Below are positions 1 to 8,555 of a stretch of DNA of 64,000 bases, one piece after another. Each line of letters begins with the position of its first letter. The stretch's first letter is position 1. Under the pieces are notes generated by a model that did no database searches, was not told the DNA's origin, and was given only the letters and a program-made list of their open reading frames with translations. The stretch is from Duganella radicis (GTDB lineage Bacteria; Pseudomonadota; Gammaproteobacteria; Burkholderiales; Burkholderiaceae_D): contig NZ_WNKY01000013.1 in NCBI RefSeq assembly GCF_009720825.1, positions 88,948 to 152,947 of the forward strand, written 5' to 3'. The position numbers were made by a program, and so were the translations under genes.

Positions 1-2
1 TG

Positions 3-989
3 GAGGAGGCGATGTTTGATGCTGCCCGCGAGCTGGCGGCGGAGTCGGATCTGGTGATCGGCCATTACTTCATGTATCCAACGCAGATCGCGGCGGAACA
101 TGCGGGCAAGCCGTATGTGAGCGTGCTGCTGTCGCATGCCGGGATACCGAGTGCATACAGTCATCCGCTTGGATGGCCGCGTATGTTCAATGGCTTTTTG
201 TGGTGGCTGACGCGCCGGCTGATGCATCGGACGCTAAGCCCCTACGTCAATCGCCTGCGTGCGCGGGTGGGCATGACGCCGGCGAAGGATGTGATGAGCG
301 AGGTGTGGTTGTCGCCGTACCTGACGCTGGTTGGTGTGAGTCCGCAGATTTGCGAGCGCCAGCCGGATTGGCCGGATGCCTGGCAGGTGTGCGGTTTCCT
401 GGACATGCCGAACATGCAGCTGGAGGGACAGCTGACCGATGCCTTGCTGTCCTTCCTGTCCGCAGGCGAGGCGCCGGTCTACATGACGATGGGTAGCTGG
501 ATGCCGCCGGATGTGGCGGACCAGCGAGACGCATTGCGCCTGCTGACCGAAGCCGCACGCCTTACCGGTTGCCGCGCGGTGATACAGGCATCGCGGTGGG
601 CAGAGTGCGGCGTGCAATCGGACGATCGCATCATGTACGTGGCGGCCGCGCCGCATCATCTTATTTTCCCGCGCTGCGCGGCAGTGGTGCATCATGGTGG
701 CGCCGGCACCACACAATCGGCCACGCTGGCGGGCAAGCCGTCCATTGTCGTTGCCAACATCAGCGAGCAGGAACACTGGGCGAATGAACTGCGGCGCATC
801 GGCATCGCCGGAAAACTGACGCGCCGCCGCAGCGTCACCGCGAAGCAGCTGGCGGCGCACATCCGCTATGTGCTTGACCGGCCGGCGTTGTCGGCCAAAG
901 CGGGTGCGGTAGCCGAGGCCATGGTGCATGAAAACGGCGTAGCGACAGCGGTGCGCCTGATTTCGGCGAGAGCTCAAGAAACTATATGA
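3..989 (+). CDS. UDP-glycosyltransferase, UGT/MGT type (5' partial)
   Basis: Glycosyltransferase of the GT1 (UDP-glucuronosyl/macrolide) type, expected to transfer a sugar from a nucleotide-sugar donor to a small acceptor. The frame is open to the left edge (E-E-A precede the first Met at 12), so the start lies outside the window and about 90-100 N-terminal acceptor-side residues of a usual ~420 are missing. The C-terminal donor-binding half is complete: the signature [22 protein letters not shown] (split here as APHHLIFP, then HHGGAGTT at residues 227-234 from that Met) is the UGT donor loop. The acceptor is unknown. The stop TGA at 987-989 overlaps an ATG at 986, which suggests translational coupling to the ynfA-like gene. 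Confidence 0.85.
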   Translation, partial: EEAMFDAARELAAESDLVIGHYFMYPTQIAAEHAGKPYVSVLLSHAGIPSAYSHPLGWPRMFNGFLWWLTRRLMHRTLSPYVNRLRARVGMTPAKDVMSEVWLSPYLTLVGVSPQICERQPDWPDAWQVCGFLDMPNMQLEGQLTDALLSFLSAGEAPVYMTMGSWMPPDVADQRDALRLLTEAARLTGCRAVIQASRWAECGVQSDDRIMYVAAAPHHLIFPRCAAVVHHGGAGTTQSATLAGKPSIVVANISEQEHWANELRRIGIAGKLTRRRSVTAKQLAAHIRYVLDRPALSAKAGAVAEAMVHENGVATAVRLISARAQETI

Positions 990-1011
990 CAGACTTTTTA
1001 GAATTGCGGCG

Positions 1012-1329
1012 TTGTTTTTTGTGACCGCGCTGGCGGAAATCGTAGGCTGCTATCTGCCCTGGCTAGTGCTCAAACAGAGCAAGCCGGCGTGGCTGCTTTT
1101 GCCGGCTGCGGCATCGCTGGCGCTGTTTGCCTGGCTCCTGACACTACATCCAAGCGCCGCCGGGCGCACCTACGCAGCTTATGGCGGCGCCTATATTTGC
1201 GTCGCGCTGTTATGGCTGCGTTTCATCGATGGCGTGGCGCTGACCCGCTTCGACGCCATTGGTGCCGTGCTGGCGCTGGTTGGCATGGCGGTGATCGCGT
1301 TGCAGCCGTCTCAATGGCGAGGTGGTTGA
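1012..1329 (+). CDS. YnfA/UPF0060 family small membrane protein
   Basis: Small four-helix inner-membrane protein of the UPF0060 (YnfA) family, distantly related to small multidrug exporters; substrate not established. From this TTG the frame gives 105 residues with the family hallmarks [16 protein letters not shown] and YAAYGGAYI. The start is doubtful. The family normally has about six more N-terminal residues, and an ATG at 986 lies in a neighbouring frame. One extra A near 1000 would join it as M-T-D-F-L-R-I-A-A-L-F-F, giving about 114 residues and an ATGA overlap with the upstream glycosyltransferase. Either the gene uses TTG at 1012 or one base is missing in the sequence. The family assignment is firm; the start is not. 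Confidence 0.8.
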   Translation: MFFVTALAEIVGCYLPWLVLKQSKPAWLLLPAAASLALFAWLLTLHPSAAGRTYAAYGGAYICVALLWLRFIDGVALTRFDAIGAVLALVGMAVIALQPSQWRGG

Positions 1330-1448
1330 TATCCGCGAAGGATGAACTAGCGTCTTCGGAGCACTGATACCACGTATCGCAAAATACGGGAATTGGATCG
1401 CGGGTTGGGCCGATAGAATGGGCTGATTTATCCCGATCCGGAGCCGAT

Positions 1449-2392
1449 ATGAGACGACGTGCCTTCCTGACTGCCGCTGTGGTTCCTGCTTCCGTGGCAC
1501 TTGCCGGGCCGTTAGCGGCGATTGCGCAGCGGGCTTCGGTGCGGGTGATTGTCGATAATGATTTTGCCGGTGATCCGGATGGACTGGTGGCGCTGGCGCA
1601 TCAGCTGCTGTCGCCGAAGGCGCGCACGGTGTTGGTGACTGGGTCGCCGCTGGACGCGAAGTTGGCCGGCATGGCTGGTGTTGATGCCGCGCAGACGGCT
1701 GGTGCTGGCTGTCGCTTGGCGCAGGAGTTGATCGGGCGCCCTGGGATGACGAGCGCACCGCCGGTTGTTGTAGGCGCCGAAGGTTTTGCGGGCGGCGAGT
1801 CGGCGGCGGCGCGCTCGATTGTTGCGGAGGCGATGCGTGATGATCCTTTGCCGCTGATCGTGACCTGTGGTGGACCGCTGACGAATGTCGCCGCGGCTTT
1901 GCGGCTCAATCCTGCCATTGCCGAGAAAATGAAGCTGGTATGGATAGGTGGTGCGGCCGATGCAGGCGGCTACGAGTACAATTTGTCGACCGACCTCGCC
2001 GCGGCGCGCTATGTGCTGGAGGAGTCCGGAGTGCCGGTGGGCAGATTCCTGAGCCGGAGTACAAGCGGTTCCAGATTTCCGTCTCGGCGTTGACCAGTGA
2101 GTTCCGCGAGATTTCGCCGGCGGCGCAATGGCTTTATGAGCAGTACCAGCATCTGCCGCCGTTCGTGCAGCTTGGCGGCTCATTGACTTTCGGCGACAGC
2201 CCCATGGTGTCGCTGACCGCTTTCGGTATGGAGTTTTGCCCTGTCGTCAAACGCCGCGCGAGGCGCATCCGTGACGATTCACGCTACGGCGAAGAGATCG
2301 CCGCGCGTGAAATTCATGTGTGCCACTCGATGGATGTGGCACTGAACTTTGCCGATTTCTTCGCGCTGCTACGCTTGCACCGGCAGGCTTGA
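1449..2392 (+). pseudogene. Nucleoside hydrolase with Tat-like signal, single-base frameshift
   Basis: Inosine-uridine preferring nucleoside hydrolase, which cleaves the N-glycosidic bond of nucleosides to base and ribose. An R-R-R-A-F-L-T-A leader followed by a hydrophobic stretch suggests Tat export. The metal-binding N-terminus reads VIVDNDFAGDPDG (family D-x-D-x3-D-x-D) and VTCGGPLTNVA is the ribose-site region. Frame one ends at 2093 after GVPVGRFLS, while the neighbouring frame continues with QIPEPEYKRFQ to the stop at 2390-2392. Adding one T before 2040 gives GVPVWQIPEPEYK and a continuous 314-residue protein of normal family length. GGAG lies 6 nt before the ATG at 1449. It ends exactly where the convergent malic enzyme gene ends. 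It is either a recent pseudogene or a sequence error. Confidence 0.8.
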
Positions 2393-3625
2393 TTACAGCA
2401 GCGACTCCGCCAGGTCTTTCAGATCGTCGGCGTATTCCAGTTCCACCAGCTGTTTGCGCGCCACGCCGCTGCGCCATGCTGCGGTGGCGATCTTCGGCGT
2501 CACGCCGCTCAGCAGGCGCGGGTCCAGCAGGCCCGGTACGATGTAGTCTTTGCTGAAGCGTACATCGCTGCGCGCCATGTCAGCCAGAGCCACCACGCAT
2601 GCGCGCTTCATTTCCTGGTTGATCGTCACAGCACCCGAGTCCAGCGCCGCGCGGAACAGATAAGGGAAGCACAGCGCATTGTTGATCTGGTTCGGATAGT
2701 CCGAACGGCCGGTGGCGATGATGGCGTCCGGCGCCACTTCGCGCACCAGTTCCGGACGCAGTTCCGGCTCAGGATTGGCCAGCGTGAACACGATCGGCTG
2801 CGCTTTCATGCGCTGGATGTCCATCTGCGACAGCACGCCCGGACCGGACACGCCGAGGAACACGTCCGCGCCTTCCATCACTTCCGACAGCGTGGTGGCC
2901 ACGGTATCCTGCGCCCACGCGGCTTTTTCGCCGTCCAGATTGCGCGCGGTGGTCAGCACGCCTTTGCTGTCGCAGACGTAGATGTTCTTGCGCTGTGCCC
3001 CCAGATCCACCAGCAGCTCCAGGCAGGCCATGGCCGCCGCACCCGCGCCGGAGCAGACGATTTTGACGGTGGCGATATCGCGGCCGGTCATCTCGATTGC
3101 ATTCAGCATGCCCGAGCCCACCACGATGGCGGTGCCGTGCTGGTCGTCGTGGAAGACCGGAATCGACAGGCGTTCGCGCAGCTTGCGCTCGATGTAGAAG
3201 CACTCGGGCGCCTTGATGTCTTCCAGGTTGATGCCGCCGAAGGTCGGATGCAGGGCGGCGATGATGTCCACCAGTTTGTCCGGATCGCTCTCGTCGATCT
3301 CGATGTCAAACGCGTCGATGCCGGCGAATTTTTTGAACAGCACCACTTTACCTTCCATCACAGGCTTGCCGGCCAGTGCGCCGATGTTGCCCAGTCCGAG
3401 CACCGCGCTGCCGTTGGTGATGACGCCAACCAGGTTGCCCTTGGCGGTGTATTCGTAAGCCTTGGCCGGCTCACGCTTGATTTCCACGCACGGCGCGGCG
3501 ACGCCCGGCGAATAAGCCAGCGCCAGGTCTTCCTGGGTGCTGACGCTTTTGGTGATTTCAATGGCGATTTTGCCTGCGCTGCCAGCGCGATGATAGGCCA
3601 ATGCTTTTTGTTCTATTGTGGTCAT
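2393..3625 (-). CDS. Malic enzyme, short form without phosphotransacetylase domain
   Basis: Oxidative decarboxylation of malate to pyruvate with NAD(P)H. 410 residues with the malic domain first: catalytic Tyr38 in [22 protein letters not shown] at 71-82, catalytic Lys region [10 protein letters not shown] around 91-99, and acidic metal ligands in NLEDIK and FHDDQHGTA (159-166). A Rossmann domain follows with SGAGAAAMA at 192-200. E. coli MaeB carries a C-terminal phosphotransacetylase domain of about 330 residues that is absent here; the gene stops at the nucleoside hydrolase end, so nothing is left over. The ATG at 3625 has AAGGAAC upstream; an earlier in-frame codon at 3685 lies in the gdhA terminator and is unlikely. 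Cofactor preference cannot be read from the sequence. Confidence 0.92.
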   Translation of the reverse strand: MTTIEQKALAYHRAGSAGKIAIEITKSVSTQEDLALAYSPGVAAPCVEIKREPAKAYEYTAKGNLVGVITNGSAVLGLGNIGALAGKPVMEGKVVLFKKFAGIDAFDIEIDESDPDKLVDIIAALHPTFGGINLEDIKAPECFYIERKLRERLSIPVFHDDQHGTAIVVGSGMLNAIEMTGRDIATVKIVCSGAGAAAMACLELLVDLGAQRKNIYVCDSKGVLTTARNLDGEKAAWAQDTVATTLSEVMEGADVFLGVSGPGVLSQMDIQRMKAQPIVFTLANPEPELRPELVREVAPDAIIATGRSDYPNQINNALCFPYLFRAALDSGAVTINQEMKRACVVALADMARSDVRFSKDYIVPGLLDPRLLSGVTPKIATAAWRSGVARKQLVELEYADDLKDLAESLL

Positions 3626-3646
3626 ATTCTGTTCCTTACAAATGCG

Positions 3647-3682
3647 AAAAACGCCTGTACGAGCCAAGGGCAGGTACAGGCG
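3647..3682 (-). terminator. Rho-independent terminator downstream of gdhA
   Basis: On the minus strand a perfect 9-bp stem CGCCTGTAC / GTACAGGCG with a 13-nt loop is followed directly by TTTTTC. It lies between the gdhA stop (3706) and the malic enzyme start (3625). gdhA transcription should mostly end here, so malic enzyme probably has its own promoter or depends on read-through. Confidence 0.8.
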
Positions 3683-3705
3683 CAAACTGCTGGGGATTCA
3701 GTGAA

Positions 3706-5001
3706 TCATGGATACAGGCCACGCACTTCACGCGCTTGCAGCACACGGGTGCAAGCAAGGATGAAGGTCGCGGTGCGCAGCGTGACTTTCTTGTCCTGCG
3801 CAACGGTCCATACAGCATTGAATGCATCCTGCATGATGCGAGTTAAGCGAGCATTAATTTCATCCTCGGTCCAGAAGAAGCTGGAGAAATCTTGTACCCA
3901 CTCGAAGTATGACACGGTTACGCCGCCCGCGTTGGCCAATACGTCAGGAACGATCAGCACATCCTTGTCGGTCAGGATGTCGTCCGCTTCCGGCGTGGTT
4001 GGGCCGTTGGCGCCTTCCAGGATGATTTTGGTGCGAATACGCTGCGCGTTAGCAGCAGTAATCTGCTGTTCCAGTGCTGCCGGGATCAGGATGTCGGATT
4101 CCACGTCCCAGAATGCGTCGCGATCCAGCACCGCTTCGGCGCCAGGGAAACCTGCGACACCGCCGGTTTCCGCCACGTGCTTGTGCAGACGGGCGATATC
4201 CAGGCCACCCTGGTGCACCACGGTCGCGGTGTGATCCTGCACGGCCACCACTTTCGAACCGGCCTCCGCGAACATGGTCGCAGCCACGCCGCCGACGTTG
4301 CCGAAGCCTTGCACCGTAACGCGGGCGCCGGCAATCGCCACGCCGCGCTTTGCCGCTGCTTCGCGGCCGACCACGAACACGCCGCGGCCGGTCGCTTCAC
4401 GACGGCCCAGCGAGCCGCCCAGCGAGATTGGCTTGCCGGTCACCACGCCGGTCGACAGGTTACCTTCGATCATGGCGTAGGAGTCCATCATCCACGCCAT
4501 CACTTGTTCGTTGGTGTTGACGTCCGGTGCAGGGATGTCTTTGTTAGGGCCGATAATCAGGCTGATTTCGCTGGTGTAGCGGCGGGTCAGGCGTTGCAGC
4601 TCGCCACGTGACAGGGTCTTCGGATCGACACGGATGCCGCCTTTGGCGCCGCCGTATGGCACGTTGACGGCCGCGTTCTTCACGGTCATCCATGCCGACA
4701 GTGCCATCACTTCGGACAAGGTCACGTCCTGGTGGAAGCGCACGCCGCCTTTGCCCGGGCCGCGCGACATGTTGTGCTGTACGCGATAGCCTTCGTAGTG
4801 AGCGATGCTGCCGTCATCGCGCTCGATAGGCACGTCAACGGTCAGGATGCGCTTGGGGCGCTTGAGGGTTTCGACCCAGCGCGACAGGCTACCGAGGTGC
4901 GGGGTGACGCGATCGATTTGCTGCAAGTAGACGCCCCACGGACCGAGATCTTCGGCGTTAAGGTAGGAGGGCAGTGCGTGTTGTGCTGGTACGGTGGTCA
5001 T
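3706..5001 (-). CDS. gdhA: Glutamate dehydrogenase (Glu/Leu/Phe/Val dehydrogenase family)
   Basis: Reversible NAD(P)-dependent oxidative deamination of glutamate to 2-oxoglutarate and ammonia, linking nitrogen assimilation to the TCA cycle. 431 residues, normal for the hexameric bacterial class. Catalytic Lys120 sits in PYGGAKGG (116-123), catalytic Asp160 in PAPDVNT, and the dinucleotide-binding loop GFGNVGG at 232-238. The C-terminus [13 protein letters not shown] and [18 protein letters not shown] is typical. ATG at 5001 is preferred over the in-frame TTG at 5007 because AAGGGAG is 8 nt from the ATG but only 2 nt from the TTG. A LysR-type palindrome lies about 110 bp upstream, and a LysR gene ends right beside it. 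Confidence 0.95.
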   Translation of the reverse strand: MTTVPAQHALPSYLNAEDLGPWGVYLQQIDRVTPHLGSLSRWVETLKRPKRILTVDVPIERDDGSIAHYEGYRVQHNMSRGPGKGGVRFHQDVTLSEVMALSAWMTVKNAAVNVPYGGAKGGIRVDPKTLSRGELQRLTRRYTSEISLIIGPNKDIPAPDVNTNEQVMAWMMDSYAMIEGNLSTGVVTGKPISLGGSLGRREATGRGVFVVGREAAAKRGVAIAGARVTVQGFGNVGGVAATMFAEAGSKVVAVQDHTATVVHQGGLDIARLHKHVAETGGVAGFPGAEAVLDRDAFWDVESDILIPAALEQQITAANAQRIRTKIILEGANGPTTPEADDILTDKDVLIVPDVLANAGGVTVSYFEWVQDFSSFFWTEDEINARLTRIMQDAFNAVWTVAQDKKVTLRTATFILACTRVLQAREVRGLYP

Positions 5002-5112
5002 GCTCAAGGCTCCCTTATATTCGTTGGCTGAACGCTGCTCGTGGCAGCGCTCAAGTGGGACGAATCATAGGCCTGGAGCCTTCAGAGCGGCCAATGCTGT
5101 ATGCGCATTCGG

Positions 5113-5131
5113 CTATGCAAAAAATGCATAG
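5113..5131. promoter_or_regulatory. LysR-type T-N11-A palindrome upstream of gdhA
   Basis: CTATGCA-AAAAA-TGCATAG, a perfect inverted repeat with 7-bp arms and a 5-bp A-tract spacer. It contains the LysR-family core T-N11-A (T at 5116, A at 5128). It lies in the 130-bp gap between the lysR stop (5132) and the gdhA start (5001), where an activator site for gdhA would be expected. The binding protein is inferred from position only. Confidence 0.6.
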
Positions 5132-6094
5132 TTATCTCTCCGATACCGGGGCGCGGCGTTTGCGGCCGCTGTGTTGCTGCTGCGATTCGAGGAATTCCCA
5201 CAGCCGTTCAACGATCGGTTTTCCGCGCCGGTGCGATGATGGACGCTCGCGGTACAAGCGGATTTCCATTTCGATTTCCCAGTCGGCGCTATCGTTGTCG
5301 GCGCGCGCAAGCTGCTTTTGTTTGAGTTCGCGCGTGACGGCGGATTCGGGCAGGAAGGCGACGCCGCGTCCTTCCAGCGCCATCATCTTCAAGCCTTCCG
5401 CCATGTCGGTTTCGTAGTGCGGTTCCAGATGCAGCGCTGTTTTCGCATCGCTGAGGATCAGCTCCACCATGCGTCCGAGATAGGCGTTGTTGGTGTAGGA
5501 GAGGAAGGGCAGCGGCGAGCGCTTGGTCCCGGGCAGGGTGAACTCGGGCACTTTGTTTTTATCGCAGCGCGCATACGCGCGCAGCGATTCGTGGCCCAGC
5601 ACCAGCATGTCGTAACGTCCCGGGTCCAGCTGCACCGGCTGGCGCGGATGGTGATAGCACAGCAGCAGGTCGCAGCCGCCTTCCACCAGTTGCAGCACGG
5701 CGTCGTGCACGTTGAGCGCCATCAGGCGGCTGCGGATGGGCGCGAAATCCTCTTCCAGTTTGGTCAGCCACTTCGGCACAAAGGTCAGCGACAAGGTGTG
5801 CGGCACGGCGAGGTCGATGCTGGTCTGCGCGGCGGCGCGCTTGGAGCGCAGCATCTCGCGCGCGCCATTGATTTTGGAGAGCATCTCCAGCGCCTGCTCG
5901 TAGAACACAATCCCTGCTGGCGTAAGGCGCGTTGGGTAGGAGGTGCGATCGATCAGGTCTGTTCCCAGCCAGTTTTCCAGCGACTGGATGCGGCGCGAAA
6001 AGGCGGGCTGCGTCACGTGGCGCAGCGCCGCAGAGCGGCTGAAATTATTGGTCTCCACCAGCGAGATAAAATCCTCCAGCCACTTGGTTTCCAT
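5132..6094 (-). CDS. LysR family transcriptional regulator, HypT/YjiE-like
   Basis: 320-residue LysR-type regulator. The N-terminal winged HTH (about 1-60) reads ETKWLEDFISLVETNNFSRS and TQPAFSRRIQSLENWLG; the C-terminal substrate-binding domain contains LSYTNNAYLGRMVELIL. Both stretches resemble E. coli HypT (YjiE/QseD), the hypochlorite-responsive LysR regulator. That is similarity seen by eye, and the effector is unknown. AAGGAAA precedes the ATG. It follows the MFS gene by only 9 nt in the same direction, so it may be the last gene of a marR-MFS-lysR run. It is also immediately upstream of gdhA, with a LysR-type palindrome abutting its stop, so control of gdhA is a reasonable alternative role. 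Confidence 0.88.
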   Translation of the reverse strand: METKWLEDFISLVETNNFSRSAALRHVTQPAFSRRIQSLENWLGTDLIDRTSYPTRLTPAGIVFYEQALEMLSKINGAREMLRSKRAAAQTSIDLAVPHTLSLTFVPKWLTKLEEDFAPIRSRLMALNVHDAVLQLVEGGCDLLLCYHHPRQPVQLDPGRYDMLVLGHESLRAYARCDKNKVPEFTLPGTKRSPLPFLSYTNNAYLGRMVELILSDAKTALHLEPHYETDMAEGLKMMALEGRGVAFLPESAVTRELKQKQLARADNDSADWEIEMEIRLYRERPSSHRRGKPIVERLWEFLESQQQHSGRKRRAPVSER

Positions 6095-6103
6095 GCGTTT
6101 TCC

Positions 6104-7429
6104 TTATGATGCGTTGGCGGCGATGCCGCGGATCGGCGTGAACAGATAGGCGCCCGCCGCGAACAGCACCAGTATGATGCCACCGCCAAGGAACAATTGC
6201 GATAGCGGGATTTGCGTCAGTATCCATCCGGTGGCCGCCGCCGACAACGGCGCCAGTCCCATGAAGATGAACATGAAGATGCTCATGGCGCGGCCCATCA
6301 TGTGCGGCGGCACGCGCTGCTGTATCCAGGTGAAGACTTTGATCTGGATGTAGCCGGTGAGCAGGCCGAGTGCCAGCATCAGCGCGCAGGCCTGCCACGC
6401 CGCGTGCACCATGCCCAGGGGGGCGAGCAGCACGCCGGCGATGGCATCCGCCGACAGAATCATCGCGCCGAAGCTGGCGAAGCGCAGACGGTGGCTCATT
6501 TTCGCGGCCACGCCCATGCCGAGCAGCGTGCCGGCGCCGTGTGCGCCCATGATGATGCCGAGCGTGGAGGCGCCGTGCAGTTCGCTGGCCAGCACCGGAA
6601 TCGCCACCTGCATCGCGCCGCCGATGAACAGCGACACGGTGCCCCAGTAAATGAAGCACAAGCGCATCGGCATGTCGTCCCATACCATGCGCAGGCCGGT
6701 ACCGACGGAGCGCAGCACCGATTGCGGCGCGCTTGCGCCGTGTGTGGCGGGCGCGGTGCGCAGCGCTACTTTGGCCAGCGTCCACGCGGAGAACACATAG
6801 CTCAGGCCATCGAAGCCGAAGGCCAGTGCGAGGCCGCGCAGGTCGTGGCCATCGCCGCTCACCGCCAGCAGGCCCGCCGCCAGCAGCGGCCCGACCAGCA
6901 TGGTGACCTGGCGCAGTCCCATCATCATGCCGTTGGCCGTTTGCAGGTGTTCAGGCGCGATGGCCAGCGGCATGATGGACATCCCGGACGGCATGGCGAA
7001 CGCCTGCGCCAATCCAAGGCCAAACGCCAGCACGTAGATCACATGCAGCGCCAGTTGCGGCGTGATGGCGACGGTCAGCGACAGCGTCTCGCTCAGCGCC
7101 ACGGTCGGCGTGGTGGACACGTTCAGCACCAGCAGCGTCAGCAGCGCAAGCAGCGCGGCGTTGACATGCTTGGTGAGCATCAGCACGCGCTTGGGCGAGT
7201 AGCGGTCCACCAGCGCACCGCCGACCAGGATGAACACGGCGCGTGGAATGCTCATCAGCGCGATCACCAGCCCGAGGGCCAGCGTATCACCGGTGAGCTT
7301 GAGCACCAGCCAGGGCAGGGCGATCATGGTCAGCTGATCGCCCAGCGCGGAGATGGCGCCGCCGCGCATCAGCCACTGGAAATTGGGATCGCGCTTTAGC
7401 GCCGCGCCAGGCGTCGGTTGATCGGCCAT
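6104..7429 (-). CDS. MFS transporter (exporter-like, DHA3/enterobactin-exporter type)
   Basis: Major facilitator superfamily inner-membrane transporter of 441 residues with about 12 predicted helices. It opens with an LMRGGAISALGDQLTMIALPWLVL segment typical of MFS drug and siderophore exporters (the run is LMRGGAIS, then ALGDQL), and has the loop-2 motif GGALVDRYSPKR. Substrate is not evident. GCGAGGG lies 4 nt before the ATG. It starts 12 nt after the stop of the marR gene on the same strand. MarR-exporter pairs usually form an autoregulated efflux unit, which is the likely reading here. Confidence 0.88.
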   Translation of the reverse strand: MADQPTPGAALKRDPNFQWLMRGGAISALGDQLTMIALPWLVLKLTGDTLALGLVIALMSIPRAVFILVGGALVDRYSPKRVLMLTKHVNAALLALLTLLVLNVSTTPTVALSETLSLTVAITPQLALHVIYVLAFGLGLAQAFAMPSGMSIMPLAIAPEHLQTANGMMMGLRQVTMLVGPLLAAGLLAVSGDGHDLRGLALAFGFDGLSYVFSAWTLAKVALRTAPATHGASAPQSVLRSVGTGLRMVWDDMPMRLCFIYWGTVSLFIGGAMQVAIPVLASELHGASTLGIIMGAHGAGTLLGMGVAAKMSHRLRFASFGAMILSADAIAGVLLAPLGMVHAAWQACALMLALGLLTGYIQIKVFTWIQQRVPPHMMGRAMSIFMFIFMGLAPLSAAATGWILTQIPLSQLFLGGGIILVLFAAGAYLFTPIRGIAANAS

Positions 7430-7441
7430 GTGGCCCTCGCT

Positions 7442-7897
7442 TTAAGAGTTGGAAGCATTCATGCCGGCGATGAGCGCCAGCGCCTTGCTGACATCATCGA
7501 ACTGCGCCGGCGGACAGCTGCGCAGCAGGTCCTTGCTGATCTGGTCCGCCACCGTGGTGGCGTTGGTCAGCATCTCGCGCCCGGTGGCGGTGATGGCGGC
7601 GTAGGCCACGCGGGCGTCGCGCGGGTCCTGCTGGCGCTCGACCAGGCCGATTTTCTCCAGCGGCAGCAGGGTGCGGGTGACGCCGGACGCGGTCAGGCCC
7701 TGGCGTTCGGCCAGGTCGACGCGGCGCAGGCGGCCGCCCGGCGCGCGGTTCAGGTAGTGCAGCAGCATGAAGTCGCTGAAGCTGATGCCGTGGTAGCCGC
7801 CCAGCACCTGGTCGAGCCGGCGCACCAGCGTGGCTTGGGCGCGCGCCAGACGCAGGGTGAATTCGAGGCTGGGGCTGATGGGGGTTGCGTCGTCCAT
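7442..7897 (-). CDS. MarR family transcriptional regulator
   Basis: 151-residue MarR-type dimeric winged-helix regulator. The wHTH spans about 35-105 with ISFSDFMLLHYLNRAP, the recognition helix region LTASGVTRTLLPLEKIGLV, and the wing DPRDARVAYAAIT. It usually represses its own operon and the linked transporter until a small ligand binds. First gene of a tight minus-strand run with the MFS exporter (12-nt gap). A strong palindrome and three 11-bp phased repeats lie 14-52 nt upstream of its start, which fits autoregulation. The ATG at 7897 has AAGGAT upstream. Confidence 0.92.
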   Translation of the reverse strand: MDDATPISPSLEFTLRLARAQATLVRRLDQVLGGYHGISFSDFMLLHYLNRAPGGRLRRVDLAERQGLTASGVTRTLLPLEKIGLVERQQDPRDARVAYAAITATGREMLTNATTVADQISKDLLRSCPPAQFDDVSKALALIAGMNASNS

Positions 7898-7910
7898 GAT
7901 CTATCCTTGG

Positions 7911-7949
7911 TTGAGTAATGCTTGAATAATACTTGAGTAAACAAGTATT
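7911..7949. promoter_or_regulatory. Candidate MarR operator: phased 11-bp repeats plus palindrome
   Basis: Three head-to-tail 11-bp units (TTGAGTAATGC 7911-7921, TTGAATAATAC 7922-7932, TTGAGTAAACA 7933-7943) lead into a perfect palindrome AATACTTG-N6-CAAGTATT (7928-7949). The 11-bp period puts the units on one face of the helix. It sits just upstream of marR (start 7897) and in the shared region with the divergent DUF3297 gene (start 7997). Confidence 0.7.
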
Positions 7950-7984
7950 GCGCAACAATTATCGTATCAAGGTGTGGTCTGGGC

Positions 7985-7990
7985 TATAAT
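7985..7990 (+). promoter_or_regulatory. -10 element for DUF3297 gene, possibly leaderless
   Basis: A perfect TATAAT ends 6 nt before the ATG at 7997, so transcription would begin at or next to the start codon. No Shine-Dalgarno sequence fits between them. No good -35 is visible at the normal distance, so the assignment is tentative. Confidence 0.45.
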
Positions 7991-7996
7991 GGCGGA

Positions 7997-8245
7997 ATGA
8001 ACGATACTACTCAACTCCCACCACTGCCGGACCGTCTGTCGATCGATCCGCGCAGCAAATTCCACGTCGCGGCCGTGTTTGAACACGACATCGGCATCAA
8101 GTTCAACGGCAAAGAGCGCAACGATGTGGATGAATACTGCATCAGCGAAGGCTGGATCAAAGTCCCGGCCGGCAAGGCGCTGGATCGCAAGGGCAATCCG
8201 ATGTTGATCAAGCTGAAAGGCACGGTCGAGCCGTTCTACCGTTGA
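7997..8245 (+). CDS. DUF3297 family protein
   Basis: 82-residue conserved cytoplasmic protein. The pattern LPDRLSIDPRS, GIKFNGKERNDVDEYC, and the ending GNPMLIKLKGTVEPFY match DUF3297, a proteobacterial family of unknown function. There is no signal peptide or membrane segment. It is divergent from marR, stands alone, and is closed by a strong terminator. A TATAAT only 6 nt upstream suggests a leaderless or near-leaderless transcript. Confidence 0.9.
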   Translation: MNDTTQLPPLPDRLSIDPRSKFHVAAVFEHDIGIKFNGKERNDVDEYCISEGWIKVPAGKALDRKGNPMLIKLKGTVEPFYR

Positions 8246-8252
8246 TCCAATG

Positions 8253-8311
8253 AAAAAAGCCATGTGCGCTGCGACGGTCAAGACCGCCGCATAGCCACAT
8301 GGCTTTTTTTT
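8253..8311. terminator. Bidirectional terminator between DUF3297 gene and 62-aa gene
   Basis: AAAAAAGCCATGTG (8253-8266) pairs with CACATGGCTTTTTT (8296-8309), enclosing an inner hairpin around GGTCAAGACC. A/T tracts on both sides make it work in both directions. The minus-strand 62-aa gene ends inside the right-hand T tract (stop at 8310-8312). Confidence 0.85.
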
Positions 8312-8498
8312 ACTTGCCGGCTTCGCCGCGCAGCTTGTCCAGCATTTCCAGCGTGGACGGCGACAGGTTCATGATCCCGTGATAGGCACAGTACTCGCAA
8401 AACGCTTCCTCAGGCGTCATGGCGGCGATACTGGTGTCGGAATGGCCGCGGCGGCGCAGCGCGCGCAGGCAGGCGGCATCCATATTTCTGGAATTCAT
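8310..8498 (-). CDS. Small conserved-looking hypothetical protein (62 aa)
   Basis: 62 residues, soluble, with no recognised domain. It holds two cysteines in the short motif CEYCAYHGI (C-x2-C) plus one near the N-terminus, so metal or redox binding is possible but unproven. I consider it real because AAGGGAG lies 6 nt before the ATG, a good sigma70 promoter (8556-8585) stands upstream, and it ends in a shared terminator. Function unknown. Confidence 0.65.
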   Translation of the reverse strand: MNSRNMDAACLRALRRRGHSDTSIAAMTPEEAFCEYCAYHGIMNLSPSTLEMLDKLRGEAGK

Positions 8499-8555
8499 GC
8501 ACTTCTCCCTTTTCGAATCAGATAAGTTGGTGGTGGGTTACGACTTACTGAAATT

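Noticed and set aside
3137..4234. Long open frame (365 codons) antisense to malic enzyme and gdhA
   Set aside because: It runs opposite two well-supported enzymes, crosses the gdhA terminator and has a composition typical of a GC-rich shadow frame.
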